Positions 24,615 through 32,098 of a DNA stretch of 64,000 bases are shown here, in pieces (position 1 is the first letter of the stretch; the number at the start of each line of letters is the position of its first letter). The stretch is from Pseudomonadales bacterium. Lineage in GTDB: Bacteria; Pseudomonadota; Gammaproteobacteria; Pseudomonadales; Azotimanducaceae. Both the position numbers and the translations under genes were made by a program. Location of the stretch: positions 372,001 to 436,000 of the forward strand of contig JAHCAL010000002.1 in assembly GCA_019634925.1 (NCBI GenBank). The letters are read 5' to 3'. The notes beneath the pieces are model-generated. The model saw only the letters and a program-made list of their open reading frames with translations. It made no database searches and was not told where the DNA came from.

Positions 24615-26060
24615 ATGAGCATCGACTGGCGCGAGTACCGGACCGACCGCTTCTGGGACGAACTTATCACGCCTAAGGGCCGACCCCGGCCCGGCGCCGC
24701 CAACCTCTGCCGCGTTCTCGGCAAGCTCACCGACGCGGAACTCGAAGAGCGCAAGACCGCCGCGGCACTCGCCATCCGCGCGATGGGCATCACCTTCACC
24801 GTCTATACCGGTGAGGGCAGCGGCTCGATCGACCGCGAGTGGCCGTTCGACATCGTGCCGCGCCTGATCCAGAAGCGGGAATGGGATGCGATCAGCGCCG
24901 GTCTCGTCCAGCGGGTGAAGGCCCTGAACCGCTTCATCGACGACCTGTATCACAAGCAGACGATTCTGAAGGACGGCGTGCTGCCGGCCGAATACATTCG
25001 CAACTCCCGGGAATTTCGCCCCGAGTGCATCGGCATCGACCCGCCGCACGGCGTCTGGTCGCACGTCTGCGGTTCCGACCTGGTGCGCGATCACGAAGGC
25101 ACCACCTACGTCCTCGAGGACAACCTGCGCGTGCCGTCGGGCGTCTCGTACATGCTCGAGAACCGCGAGGTCATGAAGCGCGTGTTCCCCGAGCTCTTCG
25201 AGGAATACATGATCCACCCCGTGGACGATTACCCGGATCAGCTGGCCGCCTGCCTGCGCTCGCTCACGACGGTTCGCTCGCCGCAGATCGCCGTGCTCAC
25301 CCCGGGCATCTACAACTCCGCGTACTTCGAGCACGCCTACCTCGCGAACGCCATGTCCGCCCAGCTGGTGCAGGGCTCGGACCTCGTGGTCGGACGCGAC
25401 GACCGGGTCTACATGCGCACCATCGAGGGGCTCGTGCCGGTCGACGTGATCTACCGGCGTATCGACGACCTGTACATGGACCCGGAAGTCTTCATCCCGG
25501 ACTCAATGCTCGGCGTGCCCGGGCTCATGCGCGCCTGGCGCGCCGGCAACGTGGCGCTCGCCAATGCGCCGGGCTGTGGCGTCGCCGATGACAAGGTGAT
25601 CTACACCTACGTGCCGGAGATCATCCGCTACTACCTCGGCGAGGAACCGCTGCTGCCGAACGTGCCGTCGTACCGCTGCGTGGACCCGACCGAGCGCGAG
25701 TACGTGCTCGACAACCTCGACAAGCTGGTGGTGAAGCCGGCGAACGAGTCGGGCGGCTACGGCATGCTGATCGGACCGAAGGCGACCCGCCAGGAGCGCA
25801 GCCAGTTCGCGCGCGAGATCCAGGCGAACCCGCGCAACTACATGGCGCAGCCGATGCTGCTGCTCTCCACCGCGCCGACCCTGGTCGACCGGCACGCCGA
25901 GGCGCGCCACGTCGACCTGCGACCGTTCATACTCTCCGGCAGTTCCACCTACGTCACCACCGGCGGGCTGACCCGGGTGGCCCTGCGCAAGGGCTCCACG
26001 GTGGTCAATTCATCGCAGGGCGGCGGCAGCAAGGACACCTGGGTGGTGGACGCGGAATGA
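24615..26060 (+). CDS. circularly permuted ATP-grasp protein
   Basis: The 481-residue protein starts MSIDWREYRTDRFWDELI at 24615; a long open frame upstream has no family resemblance. It belongs to the circularly permuted ATP-grasp type 2 family. Signatures are PFDIVPRLIQKREWDAISAGLVQRVKALNRFIDDLYH, ECIGIDPPHGVWSHVCGSDLVRD, YVLEDNLRVPSGVSYMLENR, the ATP-lysine region LVVKPANESGGYGMLIGP, and DLRPFILSG near the end. These proteins are predicted ATP-dependent carboxylate-amine ligases (peptide-bond or amide forming). The downstream alpha-E gene overlaps by four bases, the conserved partner in this system. The product is unknown. Confidence 0.93.
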   Translation: MSIDWREYRTDRFWDELITPKGRPRPGAANLCRVLGKLTDAELEERKTAAALAIRAMGITFTVYTGEGSGSIDREWPFDIVPRLIQKREWDAISAGLVQRVKALNRFIDDLYHKQTILKDGVLPAEYIRNSREFRPECIGIDPPHGVWSHVCGSDLVRDHEGTTYVLEDNLRVPSGVSYMLENREVMKRVFPELFEEYMIHPVDDYPDQLAACLRSLTTVRSPQIAVLTPGIYNSAYFEHAYLANAMSAQLVQGSDLVVGRDDRVYMRTIEGLVPVDVIYRRIDDLYMDPEVFIPDSMLGVPGLMRAWRAGNVALANAPGCGVADDKVIYTYVPEIIRYYLGEEPLLPNVPSYRCVDPTEREYVLDNLDKLVVKPANESGGYGMLIGPKATRQERSQFAREIQANPRNYMAQPMLLLSTAPTLVDRHAEARHVDLRPFILSGSSTYVTTGGLTRVALRKGSTVVNSSQGGGSKDTWVVDAE

Positions 26061-27049
26061 CCGCCCATACGCTTTCCAGCACCGCGGAGCGGGCCTACTG
26101 GCTCGGCCGCTACCTCGAACGGTCGGAAACCACCGCCCGGCTCATCGCGGTCCACGCCAACCTGCTGATGGATCTGCCCAAGCGCATACCGCTCGGCTGG
26201 CGTCCGCTCGTGGAAATCACCGGCAACCTGACGCTCTTCGGTGAGCTGTTCGGCGAAGTCACCGAGCGCACGGTATGCCGGTTCCTGATCAACGACCCGC
26301 GCCACTCGGGCTCGCTCCTGAGCTCGCTCTCGTGGGCGCGCGAAAACGCCCGCACGCTGCGCGGCATCATCCCCAAACACGCGTTCGAATACGTCAACGA
26401 AATGCACCTCGAGGCGCGTGACGGGCTCTCCGAGCCGTTGTCCCGCAGCCGGCGCTTCGAGGGGCTCTCGCGGATCGGCGAGCACGTCCAGCGCATCGAC
26501 GGTTTCATGTCGGCCAACATGATGCACGATGCGCACTGGCGGTTCCTGCGTATCGGCCAGTTCATCGAGCGGGCCGACATGACGACACGGGTTATCGACG
26601 TCGCGACCGGTTCCGCCTGGCAGTCGGCCACCGGGCTCGAGGTTTTCGCGGACATCCAGTGGCGCAGCGTGCTGCGCTCGCTCTATGCACAGCACAGCTA
26701 CAACACCAGCGTCGGCGAGCCGATCACCCAGGGGCCGGTCATCCACTTCCTGCTCAATCATCGCGGTCTGCCGCGTTCGGTCGCCTATGGCCTCAACTCG
26801 GTGCGCAACAGCCTGCGCGGCCTGCCGCGCAACGAACTGCCCATGCGCGCCGTCAACCGCATGCTGCGCCAGCTCGGGCAGACCGCCGTGCAGGGGCTCG
26901 GCGGGGCGGAGCTGAGCGCCTACCTCGACCAGTGCCAGATCGGCCTTTCGGAGATCCACGATGCGGTTCGCCAGACCTACTTCGACTTCCGTCCACGCCA
27001 GCGCCGCGCTTCGGGCGCCGGTCCGGCACGGACGACGCGGACCGGCTGA
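26057..27049 (+). CDS. alpha-E domain-containing protein
   Basis: The 330-residue, all-helical protein starts LSSTAERAYWLGRYLERSETTARLIAVHANLL, the signature N-terminus of the alpha-E domain (conserved W, RYLER). Further family positions are SLLSSLSWARENARTLRG and AHWRFLRIGQFIERADMTTRVID. Alpha-E proteins accompany circularly permuted ATP-grasp ligases, usually with a transglutaminase-like protein and sometimes a proteasome-like peptidase, in predicted peptide-modification systems. Those extra partners are not within this window. It is translationally coupled to the ATP-grasp gene (ATGA). Confidence 0.93.
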   Translation: MTAHTLSSTAERAYWLGRYLERSETTARLIAVHANLLMDLPKRIPLGWRPLVEITGNLTLFGELFGEVTERTVCRFLINDPRHSGSLLSSLSWARENARTLRGIIPKHAFEYVNEMHLEARDGLSEPLSRSRRFEGLSRIGEHVQRIDGFMSANMMHDAHWRFLRIGQFIERADMTTRVIDVATGSAWQSATGLEVFADIQWRSVLRSLYAQHSYNTSVGEPITQGPVIHFLLNHRGLPRSVAYGLNSVRNSLRGLPRNELPMRAVNRMLRQLGQTAVQGLGGAELSAYLDQCQIGLSEIHDAVRQTYFDFRPRQRRASGAGPARTTRTG

Positions 27050-28313
27050 GCGCCACGAGCGGCGCGGCGCTCGTTCACTCGGCGCGACCCTGTGCGCGTG
27101 GCTCCTGGCGACCGCAGCGTACGGCGCCGATACCGTCGACCCCGCGTCGGTCGGCATGTCAGCGGATCGGCTGGCACGTATCGGACCGGCGATGCAGCGC
27201 TACATCGACGCAGGCCAGGTACCAGGGACCATTACCGCCATCATGCGCCGGGGCAGGCTCGTGCACTTCGAGGCACGCGGCTGGCTCGATGCCGAAGCGC
27301 GGGTGCCGATGCCGGAGGATGCGCTGTTCCGCATCGCTTCCATGACCAAGCCGATCACGTCGGTCGCGCTGATGATGTTGTGGGAGGAAGGGCGGTTCCA
27401 GCTCAACGACCCGGTCAGCAGATTCCTGCCCGAGTTCTCCGAGATGCGGGTCTCCACCACCGCCGACGCGAGCGGCCAGACCGGGGACCTGGTCGCTACC
27501 GAGCGGCCGATCCGCGTGCGCGACCTGCTGCTCCATACCGCCGGGCTCGCGAACAGCTACATCGGCAATATTGGGCACTACCAGGAAGTCATGACGGCAC
27601 GCCCGGAGGACGACCTCGAGACTTACATCGAACGCCTGGCAGGACTGCCGCTCAACTATCAGCCCGGAACAGCCTGGCAATATTCCGCGGCGACCGACGT
27701 CGTCGGCCGCCTGGTGGAAGTGCTGTCCGGCATGCCGCTCGACCGCTTCCTCGCGGAACGGATCCACGAACCGCTCGGCATGACCGATACGCTGTTCTAC
27801 CTCGAGGCCGACCGCGCACCACGACTCGGTGCGCAATACCGACCCGGTGACGACGGACGCATCGTCCTCGACGATCCCGCCGGCGCCGCCAGCCGCTGGG
27901 TGACCGGGCCGAAGCGCCTGTTCCGCGGCGCAGGTGGCCTCGTCTCGACCACGCAGGACTACCTGCGCTTCCAGCAGATGATGCTGAACGGCGGCGAACT
28001 CGACGGCGTGCGCCTGCTCGCGCCGTCGACGGTCAGCCTGATCCTCGAGAACCACACCGGCGACCTGCCGCTCTGGCTCGCCGGCCCGGGCATGGGTTTC
28101 GGACTCGGCTATGCGGTGGTCACCGATCGAGGCGCGGCCGCCACACCGCTCTCGAACGGCGCCGCCTACTGGGGCGGCGCCTACTGCACGCTGTCCTGGT
28201 TCGATCCCGAACAGGAACTGATCGGGATCGTCATGACGCAGGTGCGGCCATACACGCACCTCAACATCCGCCAGGATTTCCAGGTACTGACGTACCAGGC
28301 GATCGTGGAATGA
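26961..28313 (+). CDS. exported serine hydrolase, class C beta-lactamase family
   Basis: The frame opens at ATG 26961, overlapping the alpha-E gene by 89 bases. No later ATG, GTG or TTG fits before the domain. A signal-peptide-like stretch (SLGATLCAWLLATAAYGAD) ends near residue 58, so either the n-region is unusually long or a non-standard start near 27060 is used. The domain has SMTK in FRIASMTKPITSVALMM, Tyr in WQYSAATDVVGRLVEVLSG and the late WGGAYCTLSWFDPEQ. It is expected in the periplasm as an esterase or D-Ala-D-Ala-type peptidase; beta-lactam resistance is not implied. Confidence 0.85.
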   Translation: MRFARPTSTSVHASAALRAPVRHGRRGPAERHERRGARSLGATLCAWLLATAAYGADTVDPASVGMSADRLARIGPAMQRYIDAGQVPGTITAIMRRGRLVHFEARGWLDAEARVPMPEDALFRIASMTKPITSVALMMLWEEGRFQLNDPVSRFLPEFSEMRVSTTADASGQTGDLVATERPIRVRDLLLHTAGLANSYIGNIGHYQEVMTARPEDDLETYIERLAGLPLNYQPGTAWQYSAATDVVGRLVEVLSGMPLDRFLAERIHEPLGMTDTLFYLEADRAPRLGAQYRPGDDGRIVLDDPAGAASRWVTGPKRLFRGAGGLVSTTQDYLRFQQMMLNGGELDGVRLLAPSTVSLILENHTGDLPLWLAGPGMGFGLGYAVVTDRGAAATPLSNGAAYWGGAYCTLSWFDPEQELIGIVMTQVRPYTHLNIRQDFQVLTYQAIVE

Positions 28314-28389
28314 GCCTTTCCCGGAAGCTCGCGGCGTTCGCCGGCAAGCGAGGCTACCCAGCCTGATCGCGGCAAGCGCGGCCGGCGCA

Positions 28390-29835
28390 TCAGCCCTCGG
28401 GCCAGCGTTCGAGCGCCGGCCGTGTGCCGAGTGAGACTGCCGTGTACACGAGGCACGAGACCGCCAGGGCCGGAAACACCTCGTGTACCTGCGCGCCCGC
28501 CCCGGACAACATCCAGCCGAGCAGCACGCTCACACCGGCGGCCATCGAGGCCAGCACGGCCACTGCATTGCCGCGCCGCCAGTGCAGGCCGAACAGGATC
28601 GCGGGCAGGAAACACACCGCGTACAGGCTGCCCGAGAAGATCGTGATCTCGACGATCCCGCCCGGCGGGCGCAGCGCGATCCATGCGGATACCACCGCGA
28701 GGGCGATCACGCCGGCACGCGACCAGACCAGCGGCCGCGCCGCGGGGCGCACCGGCTCGACGAGGTCTCGGTAGAGCACCGACGCGCCGACCAGCAGAAC
28801 GCTGTCCATCGACGACATGGCGGCGGCGATGATGGCGATGACCAGGAAATCCCCGACCCAGACCGGAAAGACCGTCGGATCGCTCACCAGCGTCGGCATG
28901 ATCAGGTCGGTGTCGGTCACACCGTCCAGCAGGAAGTGCGCGTAGAGTCCGATCGGGAACAGGCAGAACTGGATCAGCGCGATCCCGATCACGGCAACCC
29001 AGAGGCCAACCGAGACGCTGCGCGCGTCGCGCAGCGCGTAGAAGCGCGAGACCTGGCGCGGATCGACCAGGAGCTTCAACGAGCCGCTGAGCGCAATGCC
29101 GAGCAGCACGACGAAGGGTACCCCCGCGCCCCACGAGAAGAGTCCCGCCGTCTGCGGCCGTTCGGCGAGTTCGACGATTCGGGTGACGCCGCCCGCCGCA
29201 TCCGTCACGAACCAGAAGATCGTGAGCGAACCGAGCACCATCAGGATGCCCTGCAGGACGTCGGTGCGGACCACCGAGACGAACCCGCCGATCGACGTAT
29301 AGAGCACCACGATGACGAGCGCGACGCCGACGGCCGTCTCGTAGCGGATCCCGAGGAATACCTCGAACAGGTTGCCCGCGCCCTTGAAGATCGCGACCAG
29401 GTAGAGAACGCTCGACAGCAGGATCACGACGCCCGCCGTCGCGCGCAGCGCGGGACCTCGCGCAACGAACCGCCGCTCCAGGTAGTCCGGGAGCGTGAGC
29501 GCGTCCCAGTGCGCGGTGAAGCGCCGCAGCCGCGGCGCGACCAGCACCCACGACAGGGCGGTGAACGCCACGATGAGGGCGGCCATCAGGAGCCAGGGCA
29601 GCCCGTACTGGTAACCCTTGCCGGCGTGACCGATATAACTGTTGGTGCTGGCGAAAGTCGCGAAGAACGACACGCCAATGACGGCGCCGCCCATCGCGCG
29701 GCCGCCCACGTAGTAGTCGCCGAGCCCGCGGCTCGCGCGGCGGCCGACCTGGGCGTGGTGCATCAGTACGCCGGTATAGAGCAGCATCAGCACGACCGCC
29801 ACCCAGTGGGTTCGCAGCCAATCGAAGTCGATCAA
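28390..29835 (-). CDS. sodium:solute symporter (SSS family)
   Basis: This 481-residue protein has about 13 TM segments. Family features are DYYVGGRAMGGAVIGVSFFATFASTNSYIGHAGKGY near the N-terminus, ERRFVARGPALRATAGVVILLSSVLYLVAIFKGAGNLFE in TM4 and DPRQVSRFYALRDARS after TM6. It differs clearly from the SSS protein at 12741-14195. The GHAGKGY loop is reminiscent of the acetate/pantothenate branches, so a carboxylate substrate is possible. It is monocistronic, convergent with the serine hydrolase gene and divergent from the small membrane protein gene. Confidence 0.92.
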   Translation of the reverse strand: MIDFDWLRTHWVAVVLMLLYTGVLMHHAQVGRRASRGLGDYYVGGRAMGGAVIGVSFFATFASTNSYIGHAGKGYQYGLPWLLMAALIVAFTALSWVLVAPRLRRFTAHWDALTLPDYLERRFVARGPALRATAGVVILLSSVLYLVAIFKGAGNLFEVFLGIRYETAVGVALVIVVLYTSIGGFVSVVRTDVLQGILMVLGSLTIFWFVTDAAGGVTRIVELAERPQTAGLFSWGAGVPFVVLLGIALSGSLKLLVDPRQVSRFYALRDARSVSVGLWVAVIGIALIQFCLFPIGLYAHFLLDGVTDTDLIMPTLVSDPTVFPVWVGDFLVIAIIAAAMSSMDSVLLVGASVLYRDLVEPVRPAARPLVWSRAGVIALAVVSAWIALRPPGGIVEITIFSGSLYAVCFLPAILFGLHWRRGNAVAVLASMAAGVSVLLGWMLSGAGAQVHEVFPALAVSCLVYTAVSLGTRPALERWPEG

Positions 29836-29900
29836 GTCACGGCTCCCGGTTGCCGGCCCGCCGAGCGAGTCGGTATGCTCCGTCGCAGGGGGACACGGCC

Positions 29901-30107
29901 ATGCGCATACTCGTCCAGTTCATCGTCCCGGCGCTGATCTTCGTGTCGGTAGTCTACCTGCTCGAGCGGCGCCGCCGGCAGGCCGCGCGCCACGGCGCGG
30001 AAGCGCCCGCCGCGGGCTCCGATACCGGTCCGTTCCTGGTCATCCTGGCGCTCGGCGCAGCGGTCGCCATCGTGACGGCACTCGCGCTGCAGTCCTTCTG
30101 GGCGTGA
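29901..30107 (+). CDS. small two-TM membrane protein
   Basis: This 68-residue protein starts at ATG 29901 behind AGGGGGA. It has two hydrophobic helices (ILVQFIVPALIFVSVVYLL and FLVILALGAAVAIVTALAL) linked by an Arg-rich loop, ERRRRQAARHG. It is not recognised as a named family. It lies four bases upstream of the TauD-like gene and is probably co-transcribed with it and the HIT gene. Confidence 0.75.
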   Translation: MRILVQFIVPALIFVSVVYLLERRRRQAARHGAEAPAAGSDTGPFLVILALGAAVAIVTALALQSFWA

Positions 30108-30111
30108 CCCG

Positions 30112-30969
30112 GTGCCGCTCGAGGTATATCCGAACACCGGCGGTTTCGGCGCGACCGTGACCGGCATCGGCCTCGCGGGAGCGCTCGGCGCGGACACCGT
30201 GGCGGCCATCCGCGCAGCGTGGCTCGCCCACCAGGTGCTGGTCTTTCCGGACCAGCCGATGACGCTCACCGACCTCGAACGCTTCACTGCCAGCATCGGC
30301 CCGTTCGGCGACGACCCGTACGTTGCGCCAGTCCCCGGTCATCCACACGTGCTCGAGGTCCGCCGCGAACCCGACGAACGGCCGGTTCCATTCGGCAGCT
30401 CCTGGCATTCCGACTGGTCGTTCCAGGCCACGCCGCCGGCAGCCACGCTGCTGCACGCGAAGATCGTACCGCCGACCGGCGGAGCCACGCTGTTCGCGGA
30501 CGGTTACGCGGCGTGGGACACGCTCCCGCGCCGCGAGCAGGTGTGCCTGGCCCGGCTGACCGCCCTGCACAGCGCGCGCCGCCCGTACAGCCACGAAGGC
30601 TACGTCGCCGGCGGCGGGACCGCCCGCAGCATGAAGATCCTGCCAAACGAAGCTGCATGGCAGGTACAGGCGCATCCGCTCGTACGCGTTCATCCGGAAA
30701 CGGGCCGGGCAGCGCTCTGGATCAACCCCGTGTACACCATCGGCATCCAGGGCATGTCCGATAGCGCAGGGCGCGCGCTCGTCGAGCGACTCGCGGCACA
30801 CGCGACACAGGAACGCTTCGTCTTCCGCGTCGAATGGTCGCCCGACATGCTCGTGCTCTGGGACAACCGCTGCGTCCAGCACCGCGCGACCGGCGGCTAC
30901 GACGGCCACCGGCGGGTCATGCATCGCACCACGGTCGCGGGCGACCGGCCGTATGGACTCCACCCATGA
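30112..30969 (+). CDS. TauD/TfdA family Fe(II)/2-oxoglutarate dioxygenase
   Basis: The 285-residue protein starts at GTG 30112. The iron-binding facial triad is visible as H-x-D in SSWHSDWSFQATPP (near residue 100) and the distal His in LVLWDNRCVQHRATGGYDGHRRVMHRTT, with the Arg that binds 2-oxoglutarate in the same segment. Members hydroxylate taurine, 2,4-D, alkyl sulfates and many other substrates, using O2 and 2-oxoglutarate. The LWDNRCVQHRA block is characteristic of TauD/TfdA. The stop overlaps the ATG of the HIT-family gene by four bases. Substrate is unknown. Confidence 0.93.
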   Translation: MPLEVYPNTGGFGATVTGIGLAGALGADTVAAIRAAWLAHQVLVFPDQPMTLTDLERFTASIGPFGDDPYVAPVPGHPHVLEVRREPDERPVPFGSSWHSDWSFQATPPAATLLHAKIVPPTGGATLFADGYAAWDTLPRREQVCLARLTALHSARRPYSHEGYVAGGGTARSMKILPNEAAWQVQAHPLVRVHPETGRAALWINPVYTIGIQGMSDSAGRALVERLAAHATQERFVFRVEWSPDMLVLWDNRCVQHRATGGYDGHRRVMHRTTVAGDRPYGLHP

Positions 30970-31400
30970 GCGCCCCATTCGAACTGCACCCCCGCCTCGC
31001 CGCGGACTGCATCGTGGTCGGCGACCTGCCGCTGTCGTGCGTGCTGCTGATGAACGACAGCCGGTTCGCCTGGTGCATCCTGGTGCCCCGCCACGCGGAC
31101 CTGCGCGAGCTGCACGACCTCGCACCTGGCGATGGCCACCTCCTGTTCGACGAGATCGAGCGCGTTTCCCGTGCGCTGCTCGCGACGCGCGGCGCCGACA
31201 AGCTGAACGTCGGCGCGCTCGGCAACCTCGTGCCGCAACTGCACATACATGTCGTCGCCCGGCGGATCGGCGACGACGCGTGGCCCGGTCCAGTGTGGGG
31301 ATCGGGGCCGGCACGGCCGTACCCGGAACAGGTGGGTCTGGAGCTCGCCACGCGCCTCGCCGAAGCGCTCGGGGCACCTGCTGCGCCAGGTATGGGATAG
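30966..31400 (+). CDS. HIT-family protein
   Basis: The 144-residue protein starts at ATG 30966 (ATGA overlap with the dioxygenase gene). The histidine triad motif reads QLHIHVVARRIGD, following LNVGALGNLVPQLH, so it is HxHxx-type with the third His position occupied by Ala (HIHVVA). This variation is common in the proteobacterial group of diadenosine tetraphosphate hydrolase-like HIT proteins. These act on nucleoside phosphoryl bonds. Why it is paired with a TauD enzyme is unclear. Confidence 0.9.
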   Translation: MSAPFELHPRLAADCIVVGDLPLSCVLLMNDSRFAWCILVPRHADLRELHDLAPGDGHLLFDEIERVSRALLATRGADKLNVGALGNLVPQLHIHVVARRIGDDAWPGPVWGSGPARPYPEQVGLELATRLAEALGAPAAPGMG

Positions 31401-31421
31401 TGACGCACCGGCACACGCACC

Positions 31422-31471
31422 TCTCGCTCGCAAGCGCGCCGGCCGCGTGCGTGCATGCACGGCGAGCGAGA
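31422..31471 (+). promoter_or_regulatory. long stem-loop upstream of the microcin-like gene
   Basis: Ten-base perfect arms (TCTCGCTCGC at 31422-31431 and GCGAGCGAGA at 31462-31471) enclose 30 bases that contain a perfect 12-base palindrome (CGTGCATGCACG, 31450-31461). The element lies between the HIT stop and the Shine-Dalgarno of the peptide gene. It could end the upstream operon, act as an operator, or structure the 5' UTR. Confidence 0.5.
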
Positions 31472-31515
31472 TGCCGCAGACTGACCTGCCCAACACAACG
31501 GACAGGAGCGTTCCC

Positions 31516-31728
31516 ATGCGGACATTGACCATGGAAGAGGAAGCGCTGGTAGGCGGTGGCGACATCACATCGGGCCTGGTCGGCGTCGTTTTCGGCGCAA
31601 GTTCCGGCCTTGCATCCGGACTGATCGCGGGCACGATCTGGGGCGCGACGACCGGCGGCCTGGTCGGCGCCGGCGTCGGCGCGGTCGTCGGCGTCGGATA
31701 TGTGCTCGCGAAGGAGGAAGACTGTTGA
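31516..31728 (+). CDS. class II microcin-like peptide precursor with double-glycine leader
   Basis: The 70-residue product starts at ATG 31516 behind AGGAG with 7-base spacing. An in-frame ATG at 31471 would add 15 residues but has no ribosome site. The leader MRTLTMEEEALVGGG closely follows the colicin V leader (MRTLTLNELDSVSGG), the substrate of C39-peptidase exporters; cleavage is expected after the GG. The core of about 55 residues is Gly-rich and hydrophobic with repeated G-x3-G spacing (ASSGLASGLIAGTIWG, GLVGAGVGAVVGVG), as in membrane-active microcins. It ends KEEDC, with a single C-terminal Cys. A C39 ABC exporter and HlyD adaptor are encoded within 5 kb. Bactericidal activity is inference; a signalling peptide is the alternative. 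Confidence 0.82.
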   Translation: MRTLTMEEEALVGGGDITSGLVGVVFGASSGLASGLIAGTIWGATTGGLVGAGVGAVVGVGYVLAKEEDC

Positions 31729-32048
31729 CCAGATTCGATCCGCACAGCCGCGGGCCGTCCGATTCGGACGGCCCGCCGGTCGCGACCCCAACTGCGGCGC
31801 CGAGTCGATTCGAGGAGACGCCGCGCCTGGGCACGCTCTGGGTATTCACGCTCGCGCTGGTGATCGTGTCCGTCGCGACCGATCTCGCGGTCTGGCAGGC
31901 CCTCCCGGATCTGTCCCGCGCCGATTTCGTGACGTTCGCGGTGGTCCGCTACGCCCTGCCGGCGTTCATCGTGCTGCTCGCGGCGCTCGCCGCGCACGCG
32001 ATCGGGCGGCGCATCCGCGCACGCTATGGTGGTTCCGACCAGGGCTGA
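31725..32048 (+). CDS. small two-TM protein, candidate immunity protein
   Basis: The 107-residue protein starts at TTG 31725, overlapping the end of the peptide gene by four bases. Its Shine-Dalgarno AAGGAGG lies within the last codons of that gene, so translation is coupled. After a disordered N-terminal 35 residues there are two hydrophobic helices (LWVFTLALVIVSVATDLAVW and LPAFIVLLAALAAHAIG) and a basic C-terminus. It resembles no named family. Immunity proteins of class II microcins are typically small, have few TM segments and sit next to the precursor, so immunity is the best guess. Confidence 0.72.
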   Translation: MTRFDPHSRGPSDSDGPPVATPTAAPSRFEETPRLGTLWVFTLALVIVSVATDLAVWQALPDLSRADFVTFAVVRYALPAFIVLLAALAAHAIGRRIRARYGGSDQG

Positions 32049-32098
32049 TCCCGGTCCCGGTCGAGCCCGTCCACGGCCCGCAGCATCCTGCTGCGCCA

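Noticed and set aside
31471..31515. Longer start for the microcin-like peptide (ATG 31471)
   Set aside because: It lacks a Shine-Dalgarno and lies on the stem arm, while ATG 31516 has AGGAG at ideal spacing and gives the exact colicin-V-like leader.
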